A DNA stretch of 64,000 nucleotides. Source: Modestobacter muralis. Lineage in GTDB: Bacteria; Actinomycetota; Actinomycetes; Mycobacteriales; Geodermatophilaceae. Position 1 is the first letter of the stretch, and the number at the start of each line of letters is the position of its first letter. The notes below the pieces were generated by a model. The model was not told the DNA's origin. It did no database searches and was given only the letters and a program-made list of their open reading frames with translations. Both the position numbers and the translations under genes were made by a program. Below, piece after piece: positions 22,745 through 30,319 of the stretch. The stretch spans positions 1 through 64,000 of the forward strand of contig NZ_JAAGWH010000021.1 of the NCBI RefSeq assembly GCF_010682105.1, given 5' to 3'.

Positions 22745-23527
22745 TCAGTTCAGCGGACGGGTGTCCGCCGGCAGGGTGCCGCCGCCGACCATCGCGGTGA
22801 CGGCGTCCTGCAGCGCGGTCAGCGCCACGCGCTGGGTGAACGGGCCGGTCGAGACCCGCGCGACGCCCAGCTCCTGCAGCTCGCTGGCCGGCAGCGACTT
22901 CCCGGGCACGCTGATCACGGTGAGCTTGCGGGGCCCGAACGCCTCAGCCAGCGCGGCGATCTCCTCCCGGGCGACGACGCCGGGCACGAAGACGACCGGC
23001 GCCCCGGCCTCGAGGAACGCCTTCCCGCGGGTGACCGCCTCGGTGAGCACGGCCGAGCGGTCGGCGTCGGCACCGGCCTTCACGAAGGCGTCGGTGCGGG
23101 CGTTGAGCACGAAGTCGATCCCGGCGTCCCGGCCGGCGCGCAGCACGGCCTCGACCGCGGCGACCGCGTCGTCCAGCGGCTTCATCTGGTCCTCGAGGTT
23201 GCCGCCGACGACGCCGACCTCGATCGCGCGGCGGGTGGCCTCCCCGGCGTCGCCGTAGCCCGCCTCGAGGTCCATGGTCACCGGCACGTCGACGGCGGCG
23301 ACGATGCGGCCGACCATGTCCAGGTGCAGCTCGAGCGGGATGTTCTCCCCGTCCGCGTAGCCGAACGTGGCCGCGATCGAGTGGCTGGCGGTGGCCAGGG
23401 CGCGCACGCCCGGGGTGCCGGCGACGACGGTGGCCGACACGACGTCCCAGACGTTGGTCAGGGTCAGGATCTCCGGGGCCGTGTGCAGGTCGAGCAGGGT
23501 GCGGGCGCGGGTCGCGAGGTCGGTCAT
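22745..23527 (-). CDS. Isocitrate lyase/PEP mutase superfamily protein
   Basis: A 260-residue TIM-barrel enzyme of the ICL/PEPM superfamily. It shows TNVWDVVSATVV at the start, SHSIAATFGYADGE, the metal/substrate segment MDLEAGYG, GVVGGNLEDQ and NARTDAFVKAG, then VFVPGV and a C-terminal STGPFTQ. The KKCGH catalytic loop of true isocitrate lyases is absent, so it is probably a lyase or mutase on a small oxo acid; the family includes 2-methylisocitrate lyase, oxaloacetate hydrolase and phosphonopyruvate hydrolase. ATG 23527 is used; only a weak GGGGACGGG lies upstream. It is alone on its strand. Confidence 0.85.
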   Translation of the reverse strand: MTDLATRARTLLDLHTAPEILTLTNVWDVVSATVVAGTPGVRALATASHSIAATFGYADGENIPLELHLDMVGRIVAAVDVPVTMDLEAGYGDAGEATRRAIEVGVVGGNLEDQMKPLDDAVAAVEAVLRAGRDAGIDFVLNARTDAFVKAGADADRSAVLTEAVTRGKAFLEAGAPVVFVPGVVAREEIAALAEAFGPRKLTVISVPGKSLPASELQELGVARVSTGPFTQRVALTALQDAVTAMVGGGTLPADTRPLN

Positions 23528-23732
23528 GCCCGTCCCCGTAGCCACATGTCGACTCCTCGACACCTCGACCGGCAGCTCCCCGGGCGTCCGTAGCCTGACC
23601 GCATGGTCTCCCCCGGGCCGAGGACGTCGACACCGCGCGCGCCACCGCCCGCCAGGCCGCCGGCCGGGTGCACCCCCGGGCCTGACCCGCCCACCGCCGT
23701 CCCCAGCGCGGGGTGCGGTCCACAGCCTGCGC

Positions 23733-25031
23733 GTGTCCACCCCGCCGGCCGACGGCGCCGGGGACGATCGCGGCACGCCCCGCCCGACCCGCCGAGCCCA
23801 GGAGGACCCCATCACCGGCGACCGGACCACCCAGGACCCCGTCCCGCTGCTGCTCGTCGCAGGCTCGCGGCTGGCCGGGCAGCCCGGCGTCCAGGCCGCC
23901 GAGCTCGACCCGCTGGTGCGCCGGCTGACCGCACTGGACGACGGCGTCGACACCGACGGGCACGCCCAGCGCGCACTGGCGGCCCTGCTGCCCTTCCTCT
24001 GGGAGGCGGGCTGGCAGCCGGCCGACGTCGTGCACGCCGTGCGCCGGCGCACCAACCAGCGCGCCGGCCGGCTGGCCGCCGCGCTGATCCGGGCCGACGC
24101 GGCGGCGGCCGCCGACCGGGCGCCGGCGGCCTGGACCGCCCAGCTGGCCGGCCTCGACGGCACGGCCGGCTCGGTGGTCGCGTGGTGGCGCGGCGAGGGG
24201 GTCGACGCGGCCGCCGGCTGGCGCGACGTGCTGCGCGTGCTGGGCGTCGTCCGCGACCTGCCGCCGCTGGAGCAGCTGCTCGCACCCCCGTCGGCCTGGT
24301 CGGCGGACACCCGGGCGGAGGCCGCCCTCGACCCGGGCACCGACCCGAAGCTGGTGGGCCGGGTGCGGGCCCTGCTGGCCAAGGCGGAGTCGACCGACTT
24401 CCCCGAGGAGGCCGAGGCGCTGAGTGCGAAGGCGCAGTCGCTGATGGCGCGGCACCGGATCGACACCGCGGTGCTGGCCCAGCAGCCGGGTGGCGCGTCG
24501 TCGTCGGTGGTCGCCCGGCGGCTGCACCTGCAGGAGCCGCACGTCGACGCCCGGGCCGCGGTCGTGCAGGCGGTGGGCGCGGCGAACGGCGTGCGCGTGG
24601 TGCTGCTGCCGGCGTTCGGCATGGCCACCCTGGTCGGGGCCGCGGACGACCTGGACCTGGTGGAGCTGCTGGTGGCCTCGCTGCTGCTGCAGGCCGACCG
24701 GGCGCTGGGCGCGGCCGCACGGGAGGGCGGCGCGCGGGTGCGGTCCACGGCCTACCGCAAGGGGTTCCTCTACGCGTTCGCCCAGCGCATCGGCGAGCGG
24801 CTGGAGAGCGCCCGCGAGGCGGCGACCACAGCGGCGATGGCCACCTACGGTCCGGCCCTGCTGCCGGCGCTGGCCGAGCGGGAGCAGGCCGTCGACCGGC
24901 TGGTCGGCGAGCTGTTCCCGCGGCTGCGCAAGCGCACCGGCCGGTCCGTGGACGCGGCGGGCTGGCACGCCGGCCGCCAGGCGGCCGACGCAGCCGACCT
25001 CGGCACCGGCCAGCGGGCACTCCCCCGCTGA
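23733..25031 (+). CDS. DUF2786 domain protein
   Basis: A conserved actinobacterial protein of unknown function. The DUF2786 core is LVGRVRALLAKAESTDFPEE followed by AEALSAKAQSLMARHRID near the middle. The C-terminal half has LLVASLLLQADRAL and a YRKGFLYAFAQRIGERL segment typical of longer family members. The start is uncertain. GTG 23733 gives 432 residues but has no good ribosome site. The only strong Shine-Dalgarno (AGGAGG, 23800-23805) lies 5 bases before an in-frame ATC at 23811, which would give 406 residues. Neighbours give no functional hint. No signal peptide is visible. Confidence 0.8.
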   Translation: MSTPPADGAGDDRGTPRPTRRAQEDPITGDRTTQDPVPLLLVAGSRLAGQPGVQAAELDPLVRRLTALDDGVDTDGHAQRALAALLPFLWEAGWQPADVVHAVRRRTNQRAGRLAAALIRADAAAAADRAPAAWTAQLAGLDGTAGSVVAWWRGEGVDAAAGWRDVLRVLGVVRDLPPLEQLLAPPSAWSADTRAEAALDPGTDPKLVGRVRALLAKAESTDFPEEAEALSAKAQSLMARHRIDTAVLAQQPGGASSSVVARRLHLQEPHVDARAAVVQAVGAANGVRVVLLPAFGMATLVGAADDLDLVELLVASLLLQADRALGAAAREGGARVRSTAYRKGFLYAFAQRIGERLESAREAATTAAMATYGPALLPALAEREQAVDRLVGELFPRLRKRTGRSVDAAGWHAGRQAADAADLGTGQRALPR

Positions 25032-25040
25032 CCGGCCCGG

Positions 25041-25095
25041 CCCCCTTCCCGAGGCTCGCCCCGAGCTCGCGAGGGGCGAGGAGGAAGGGGGTCCT
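25041..25095. repeat. Structured intergenic element, copy 2
   Basis: CCCCCTTCC (25041-25049) pairs with GGAAGGGGG (25083-25091), and CTCGCCCC (25055-25062) pairs with GGGGCGAG (25073-25080) inside it. The right half matches the element at 17620-17694 read on the opposite strand. It lies between convergent ends of the DUF2786 gene and a small minus-strand frame, so it may terminate both. Confidence 0.55.
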
Positions 25096-25098
25096 GCG

Positions 25099-25281
25099 TC
25101 AGAGCAGGACGTCGAGGGAGGCGCCGAGCTCGGCGATGAAGTTCGCCTGGTGGGTCAGGTCGACCGCGGTCGTCAGCCAGCCGGCCACGAACATCAACTG
25201 GTCGGCCGAGGCCTGGTCCAGCGACGCCGTCGTCGCCGCCGTGCCCGCCCTCGCCACTGCACTGCACGCCAAGGTCATCAT
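25099..25281 (-). CDS. Small hypothetical protein (60 residues)
   Basis: A short frame starting at tandem ATGs (25281, 25278) with GAGAGGAG about 6 bases upstream, a better ribosome site than many genes here. The product is neutral, Ala/Thr/Leu-rich, with a possible amphipathic helix (ADQLMFVAGWLTTAVDLTHQ) and no recognised domain. A longer 72-residue version begins at 25317. It lies between the repeat element and the TetR gene, on the TetR strand. I do not recognise it; existence rests on the ribosome site and frame only. Confidence 0.45.
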   Translation of the reverse strand: MMTLACSAVARAGTAATTASLDQASADQLMFVAGWLTTAVDLTHQANFIAELGASLDVLL

Positions 25282-25383
25282 GACCGGCTCCTCTCGTCGT
25301 GGAGGAGGAGTCGGCACGACCGTGCAGGAACTGGAGCAGCGGCAGCCGATCGGCCCCCGACCACCCCGGAGGGGTGAGCCGGG

Positions 25384-25977
25384 TCAGCGCAGCCCGTCGA
25401 GCAGCATCTGCAGCAGCGCCTCGTAGCTGGCCGCGGCGTCGGGGGTGAGGACCAGGCCCCCGAGCTCCAGGCTCACCGCGCCGTGCACCGAGCTCCAGAT
25501 CAGCTGCGCGGTGCCCCGCGGGTCGCCGGGGCGCAGCGCGCCCCGGTCCATCCCGTACCGGACCCGGTCGACCAGCGCGGTGAACGCGGCGTCCGCCCGG
25601 TCGGCGAGCTCCGCGGTGGGCGCGGCCTGCGACAGCCCGGGCCCGAACATCGCCCCGTAGTGCTGCGGATGAGCGAGGGCGAACCGGCGGTAGTTGCGCC
25701 CGCAGGCGAGCAGCCGGGCGGTGGGGTCGACGTCGGTGTCCTCGCTGGTGGCAGCGGCCAGGCCGTCGAAGCCGCGGGCGAGGACCGCGGCGACCAGCCC
25801 GTCCTTGTTGCCGAACCGGTTGTAGACGCCCATCGGGGCCACCCCCGCCTCGGCCGCGACGGCGCGCACGGTCAGCCCGCCCAGCCCGTCGCGCACCAGC
25901 ACCCGCTCGGCGGCGTCGACCAGCGCCTGCTCCACCGCACGGCTCGGCGTCCGCCCGCCCGCACTGCCCTCAGTCAC
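25384..25977 (-). CDS. TetR-family transcriptional regulator
   Basis: A 197-residue regulator. The N-terminal helix-turn-helix lies at about residues 15-62 (LVDAAERVLVRDGLGGLTVR then AEAGVAPMGVYNRFGNKDGL), and a helical ligand-binding domain with the TetR_C_33-like YRRFALAHPQHYGAMFG follows. It is divergent from an MFS efflux gene with 77 bases between the starts, and two near-perfect palindromes fill that gap. The classical arrangement is a drug-responsive repressor controlling its pump and itself. GTG 25977 has AGGAT upstream. Confidence 0.92.
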   Translation of the reverse strand: MTEGSAGGRTPSRAVEQALVDAAERVLVRDGLGGLTVRAVAAEAGVAPMGVYNRFGNKDGLVAAVLARGFDGLAAATSEDTDVDPTARLLACGRNYRRFALAHPQHYGAMFGPGLSQAAPTAELADRADAAFTALVDRVRYGMDRGALRPGDPRGTAQLIWSSVHGAVSLELGGLVLTPDAAASYEALLQMLLDGLR

Positions 25978-25993
25978 GCGATCATCCTGCCCG

Positions 25994-26040
25994 TTGACGT
26001 TCGTAGAACAACGTTCTACGTTTGTAGGACAACGTTCTAC
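25994..26040 (+). promoter_or_regulatory. MFS promoter with tandem TetR operators
   Basis: TTGACG (25994-25999) and TACGTT (26017-26022) with a 17-base spacer form a good housekeeping promoter. GTAGAAC/GTTCTAC (26003-26019) sits between the two elements. A second copy, GTAGGAC/GTTCTAC (26024-26040), begins 21 bases later over the expected start point. The placement is ideal for repression by the divergent TetR protein. Confidence 0.75.
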
Positions 26041-26054
26041 ACCAGGAGGCTCTC

Positions 26055-27608
26055 GTGACCGTGCCCGCCGCCCCGCCGACCACCCGACGGTGGTGGGTCC
26101 TGCTCGCGCTCTGCCTGTCGGTGCTCCTGGTCAGCGTCGACAACACGATCGTTAACGTCGCGCTGCCCACGCTCGGACGCGAGCTGTCGGCGTCCACCAG
26201 CGACCTCCAGTGGGTGGTCGACGGCTACACGCTGGCCTTCGCCGCGCTGCTCCTGCTCGGTGGCGCCCTGGGCGACCGGTTCGGCCGCCGGCGGGTGCTC
26301 GAGATCGGTCTGGTCCTCTTCGCCGCCACCTCCGTGCTGGCCGCGACGGCCGACACCACCGCCCAGCTCGTGGTCGGGCGGGTCGCGATGGGCGTCAGCG
26401 CCGCCGCGATCTACCCGGCGACCCTCGCCCTGCTGGTCTCGACGTTCACCGACCGCCGGGAACGCGCCACGGCGATCGGCATCTGGTCGGCGGTCACCGG
26501 CCTGTCGGTCGCGATCGGGCCGGTGAGCGGGGGCCTGCTGCTCGAGCAGTTCGCCTGGGGCTCGGTCTTCCTGGTCAACCTGCCGCTGGCCGCCGCCGCC
26601 GTGGTGGCGGGCCGCGTGCTGCTCACCGAGTCCGCCGACCCGCGCCCGCGCCGGTTCGACCTCGTCGGCGCCGCCGCCTCCATCGCCGGCATCGGACTGC
26701 TGGTGTCCACCACGATCGAGGCGCCCGACCGGGGCTGGTCCTCCGCCGCCACGGTCGGCGGTTACGTCGCCGCGGTGGCCGCGCTCGCCCTCTTCGTGCG
26801 GTGGGAACTGCGCCAGGAAGCACCGATGCTCGACGTCCGGCTGTTCACCGACCGGCGGGTCTCGGTGGGCAGCGGCGCCATCGCGCTGGCGTTCTTCAGC
26901 CTGTTCGGGTTCATCTTCCTGATCACCCAGTACTTCCAGGCCGTCCGCGGCTACGACACCCTCACCGCCGGGCTGGCCACGCTGCCCTTCGCGCTGGTCA
27001 TCGCCCCGGTCAGCCCACTGGCGATCCTGGCGATGCGGGCGGTGGGCACCAAGCTCGTGGTAGCCGCCGGCCTGCTGACCATGGCCGCGGGCTTCGTCGT
27101 CGCGGCCGGCAGCACGCTGGAGTCGGCCTACTGGGGCCGGATCGTGGTCGCCATGGTGCTCATGGCCGCCGGCCTCGGCCTGGTCACCGGCCCCGCCACC
27201 GAGGCGGTGATGGGCGCGCTGCGCAGCGCGGAGGCCGGTGCCGGTTCCGCGGTGAACGACACCGTCCGCGAGGTCGGCGGCACGCTCGGCGTCGCCGTCG
27301 TCGGCTCGGTGCTCAGCACCGTCTACGGCCCGGCGGTCGTCGACGGGCTGACCGGCGCCGGCGCACCGGCCGGGGCCGCCGGGTCGGCCGCGGACTCGGT
27401 GTTCGCCGGCCTCGCGGTGGCCGGGTCGCTGCCCGGCGAGGCCACCCTCGCCGTCCAGCAGTCGTTCCTCGACGGCGTCAGCGCCGGGTCGTGGGTGTGC
27501 GCCGCCGTCTCGGCCGCCGGCGCGCTCGTCGTCCTGGCCCTGCTCCCCGCCCAGCACCGCACCGCCGACCCGGACCTCGCCGCGGCGCCCGCGGCGATGA
27601 TCAGCTGA
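26055..27608 (+). CDS. MFS drug efflux transporter, EmrB/QacA (14-helix) type
   Basis: A 517-residue inner-membrane proton antiporter with 14 predicted helices. Motif D1 appears as LVSVDNTIVNVALPTLG in helix 1, motif A as GALGDRFGRRRVLEIG, motif B/C-like as AIGIWSAVTGLSVAIGPVSGG, and TVREVGGTLGVAVVGSV near the end. These belong to the DHA2 family that exports drugs or dyes. GTG 26055 has AGGAGG 5 bases upstream. Expression is probably controlled by the divergent TetR regulator. Substrate unknown. Confidence 0.92.
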   Translation: MTVPAAPPTTRRWWVLLALCLSVLLVSVDNTIVNVALPTLGRELSASTSDLQWVVDGYTLAFAALLLLGGALGDRFGRRRVLEIGLVLFAATSVLAATADTTAQLVVGRVAMGVSAAAIYPATLALLVSTFTDRRERATAIGIWSAVTGLSVAIGPVSGGLLLEQFAWGSVFLVNLPLAAAAVVAGRVLLTESADPRPRRFDLVGAAASIAGIGLLVSTTIEAPDRGWSSAATVGGYVAAVAALALFVRWELRQEAPMLDVRLFTDRRVSVGSGAIALAFFSLFGFIFLITQYFQAVRGYDTLTAGLATLPFALVIAPVSPLAILAMRAVGTKLVVAAGLLTMAAGFVVAAGSTLESAYWGRIVVAMVLMAAGLGLVTGPATEAVMGALRSAEAGAGSAVNDTVREVGGTLGVAVVGSVLSTVYGPAVVDGLTGAGAPAGAAGSAADSVFAGLAVAGSLPGEATLAVQQSFLDGVSAGSWVCAAVSAAGALVVLALLPAQHRTADPDLAAAPAAMIS

Positions 27609-27614
27609 CCTGAT

Positions 27615-27662
27615 CGTGCGTGCTCCTGGCTCACCGCACACCGTGAGCCAGGAGCACGCACG
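27615..27662. terminator. 20-bp perfect hairpin between convergent genes
   Basis: The arm 27615-27634 pairs perfectly with 27643-27662 around an 8-base loop. It lies between the MFS stop (27608) and the APC permease stop (27688). Length and perfection exceed the other terminators in the window, so it may belong to a dispersed palindrome family. Confidence 0.7.
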
Positions 27663-27687
27663 GTGAGCCCGGACGGCGGTGGACGCG

Positions 27688-29325
27688 TCAGCTGCGGGGG
27701 TCGAAGGGCTCGCGGCCCGGGGGCAGGTTGGAGCGGTCGGGGGCGATGACGGTGGCCTCCGAGGAGTCCGGCAGGGCCACCGTCGGCGGGGCCGGCTCCA
27801 GCAGCAGGTCACCGGTGCCGTGCAGCATCGTCTCGCCGCGGAAGAAGGCCGGTGCGGCCACGTTCCAGGCCACCATCAGCAGCACGCCCAACAGCAGCGC
27901 GCCGATGCCGATCACGAACACCCCGCCCACGCCGTGGAACACCGTCTCGCCGTACTCGGGGTCGGCGTACTCCACGCAGGCCAGCACGAAGACGGCGAGC
28001 ATGAACAGCCCGCCCAGGGCCGGCAGCACGACGCGCATCAGCACGTCGCGCACCGAGTGCACCGACCGGCGGAACTCCCAGGCGCAGGCGAACCCGGTGA
28101 GCCCGTAGTAGAAGGCGATGAGCATTCCGGTGGCGGTGATGGAGTCGACGAGCACGTTCTCGCTGACCAGGGTCAGCCCGACGTAGAAGGCGATCGAGAC
28201 CAGGCCCATCCACACCGTGGAGACCGTCGGGGTGAAGTACCGCGGGTGGATCCGGGCGAAGCTCGTCGGCAGCGCGCCGTAGGCGGCCATCGACAGCGAG
28301 CCGCGCGCGGTGGGCAGGATCGTCGTCTGGGTGCAGGCCGCGGCCGACGTCAGCACCGAGATGATCAGCAGCGCCTCGAAGACCCTCCCGAGACCGCTGT
28401 CGCCGAACACCGTCGGGCCCAGGGCGTTGAACACGTCGTCGGCGTTGGCCTCGTTGCCCAGGCCCAGCCCCTCGGTGCCCACGCCGGCGAAGGCGACGGT
28501 GGCGACGGAGACCACCGTGTAGATGCCCACCAGCAGCACCGTGGAGATGATCGCGGCTCGGCCCGGCGCACGGGTCGGGTTGGCGGTCTCCTCGTTGACC
28601 GCGACCGCGGAGTCCCAGCCCCAGTAGATGAAGATCGCCAGCAGCACCGCCTCGGTCATCGCCGTCCAGCTGATCCCCGAGGGCACCAGCCACGACAGCG
28701 ACGGCGTCAGCGAGCCCGCCGGTGCCGTCCCGGAGTAGACCTTGACCAGCGCGTACACGGCGAAGGCGACGAGGACGACGACCTCGATGGTGAGCAGCAC
28801 GTTCTGCGTCCGCGCCGTGGGCTCGATGCCCCGGTAGCAGATCCAGGTCATCAGCGCGATCCACACGACGCCGGCGACGGTGGTCCACAGCGCGCTCTCG
28901 GCCAGGGAGTCCAGCCCGACCAGCCGGTAGCTGTAGGCGCCGGCGACCTGGGCGAGGTTGGCCATGACGATGACGTCGGCGGCGATGATCCCCCAGCCGC
29001 CCATCCACCCGGTGCGCGGACCGAAGGCCCGGGCGGCCCAGGTGAACGTCGTCCCGCAGTCGGGCTCGCGCTTGTTGAGCTCGGCGTAGGCGACCGCGAT
29101 CAGCCACATCGGCACGAAGGCCAGCAGCATGATCGCCGGCGCCTTCACCCCGACGGCGATGACGACGAACCCGAGCGTCGCCGCGAGGGCGTACGCCGGG
29201 GCCGTCGAGGAGACGCCGAGGACGATCGAGGAGACCAGCCCGAGGGCGCCCCGCTTCAGGCCCTTGTCGACGGCCTCGCCCTCCACCCGGGGAGGCGCGG
29301 CCGGCGCCGGGGTCGGAGCGGTCAT
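27688..29325 (-). CDS. APC-family amino acid permease
   Basis: A 545-residue permease with about 12 helices. Family signatures include LGVSSTAPAYALAAT in helix 1, FVPMWLIAVAYAELNKREPDCGTTFTW in helix 2-3, and WGWDSAVAVNEETANPTRAPGRA. It imports an amino acid or amine with H+ or Na+. The N-terminal 25 and C-terminal 45 residues are hydrophilic and cytoplasmic. ATG 29325 is used because the homology begins close after it; the ribosome site is weak and the frame remains open upstream. An SDR gene lies 71 bases upstream on the same strand and may be co-transcribed. Confidence 0.9.
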   Translation of the reverse strand: MTAPTPAPAAPPRVEGEAVDKGLKRGALGLVSSIVLGVSSTAPAYALAATLGFVVIAVGVKAPAIMLLAFVPMWLIAVAYAELNKREPDCGTTFTWAARAFGPRTGWMGGWGIIAADVIVMANLAQVAGAYSYRLVGLDSLAESALWTTVAGVVWIALMTWICYRGIEPTARTQNVLLTIEVVVLVAFAVYALVKVYSGTAPAGSLTPSLSWLVPSGISWTAMTEAVLLAIFIYWGWDSAVAVNEETANPTRAPGRAAIISTVLLVGIYTVVSVATVAFAGVGTEGLGLGNEANADDVFNALGPTVFGDSGLGRVFEALLIISVLTSAAACTQTTILPTARGSLSMAAYGALPTSFARIHPRYFTPTVSTVWMGLVSIAFYVGLTLVSENVLVDSITATGMLIAFYYGLTGFACAWEFRRSVHSVRDVLMRVVLPALGGLFMLAVFVLACVEYADPEYGETVFHGVGGVFVIGIGALLLGVLLMVAWNVAAPAFFRGETMLHGTGDLLLEPAPPTVALPDSSEATVIAPDRSNLPPGREPFDPRS

Positions 29326-29396
29326 GCCGGAGCCGTGCGCGCGTTCATGGCACGGTTTATCGCACAGCCGCTCCGGCTCCGCCGTGCCGGGGCCGG

Positions 29397-30173
29397 TCAC
29401 ACGTGCGGCTGCCCCGTCGAGGCGGTGGTCCCGCCGTCCACGGGCAGGACGACGCCGGTGACGTAACGGGCGGCGTCGCTGGCCAGGAACAGCACCGCCG
29501 GCGCGACGTCGTCGGGCTGCCCCGGGCGGCCCAGCGCGATCCGGTTCACGAACGGCGCCAGCGACGCCTCGTCGCGGCCGACGCCCTCGGTCAGGTCGGT
29601 GAGGGTGAAAGCCGGCGCAACGGCGTTGAGCCGCACACCCTGCGCACCCCAGTCCAGCGCCAGCGAGCGGACGAAGTTGCTGATCGCGGCCTTGGTCGCG
29701 TTGTAGGCCGCCTGCCCCCAGTCGCCGCGCTCGCCGGAGACGGAGGAGACCGCGACCAGCGACCCACCGCTGGCGGCCAGGTGCGGCAGGGCGTGCTTGG
29801 CCAGGTGGAAGAAGGCGTCGACGTTGGTGGCGCGCAGCCGCTCCCACGCGTCGTCCGCCAGCTCGGTGATCGGCCCGGACTCGTACCCGGCGGCGTTGCT
29901 CACCACGACGTCCAGCCGGCCGAACCGCGCCACGACCTGCTCCACCAGGCCGGCCACCTGGGCCGGGTCGGACACGTCGGCCGGGACGGCGGCGGTGCGC
30001 TCGGCCGGGGCGCCGGCCAGCGCCTGCTCCAGCCGGTCGGCACGCCGCCCGGTGACGGCGACGGTCGCACCGGCCGCCAGGAACGCCCGCGTGATCGCCA
30101 GCCCGATGCCGCTGCCCCCTCCCGTCACCAGGACGACGGAGCCGGTGAAGTCGAACGTCGCTGTGGAGGTCAT
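29397..30173 (-). CDS. Short-chain dehydrogenase/reductase
   Basis: A 258-residue classical SDR with cofactor motif TGGGSGIG (residues 18-25), SNAAG, active-site Ser in VSSVSGERG, YNATK and a C-terminal YVTGVVLPVDGG. RRADRL after the second strand suggests NADP(H) preference. Start ATG 30173 has GGGGGA about 12 bases upstream. It is divergent from an MFS gene and upstream of an amino-acid permease. The substrate cannot be told from the sequence. Confidence 0.9.
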   Translation of the reverse strand: MTSTATFDFTGSVVLVTGGGSGIGLAITRAFLAAGATVAVTGRRADRLEQALAGAPAERTAAVPADVSDPAQVAGLVEQVVARFGRLDVVVSNAAGYESGPITELADDAWERLRATNVDAFFHLAKHALPHLAASGGSLVAVSSVSGERGDWGQAAYNATKAAISNFVRSLALDWGAQGVRLNAVAPAFTLTDLTEGVGRDEASLAPFVNRIALGRPGQPDDVAPAVLFLASDAARYVTGVVLPVDGGTTASTGQPHV

Positions 30174-30218
30174 GGACCCGGTTGTCCCCCGCCGGGAACA
30201 GACCGACACCCGAGTTAG

Positions 30219-30235
30219 TTGCGTGCACCGAGCAA
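30219..30235. promoter_or_regulatory. Inverted repeat in the SDR/MFS divergent promoter
   Basis: TTGC (30219-30222) and GCAA (30232-30235) flank 9 bases, inside a stretch beginning GAGTTAGTTGC that resembles MarR-type sites near actinobacterial drug pumps. No MarR gene lies adjacent, so the assignment is weak. Confidence 0.3.
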
Positions 30236-30319
30236 TCACCTGGCACGCTGTGCCCAGGCGTTCGCACGCCGGCGCGACGATGCGCCAGTCCACCCCCGCT
30301 CGTCGATGCCGGAGACCCC

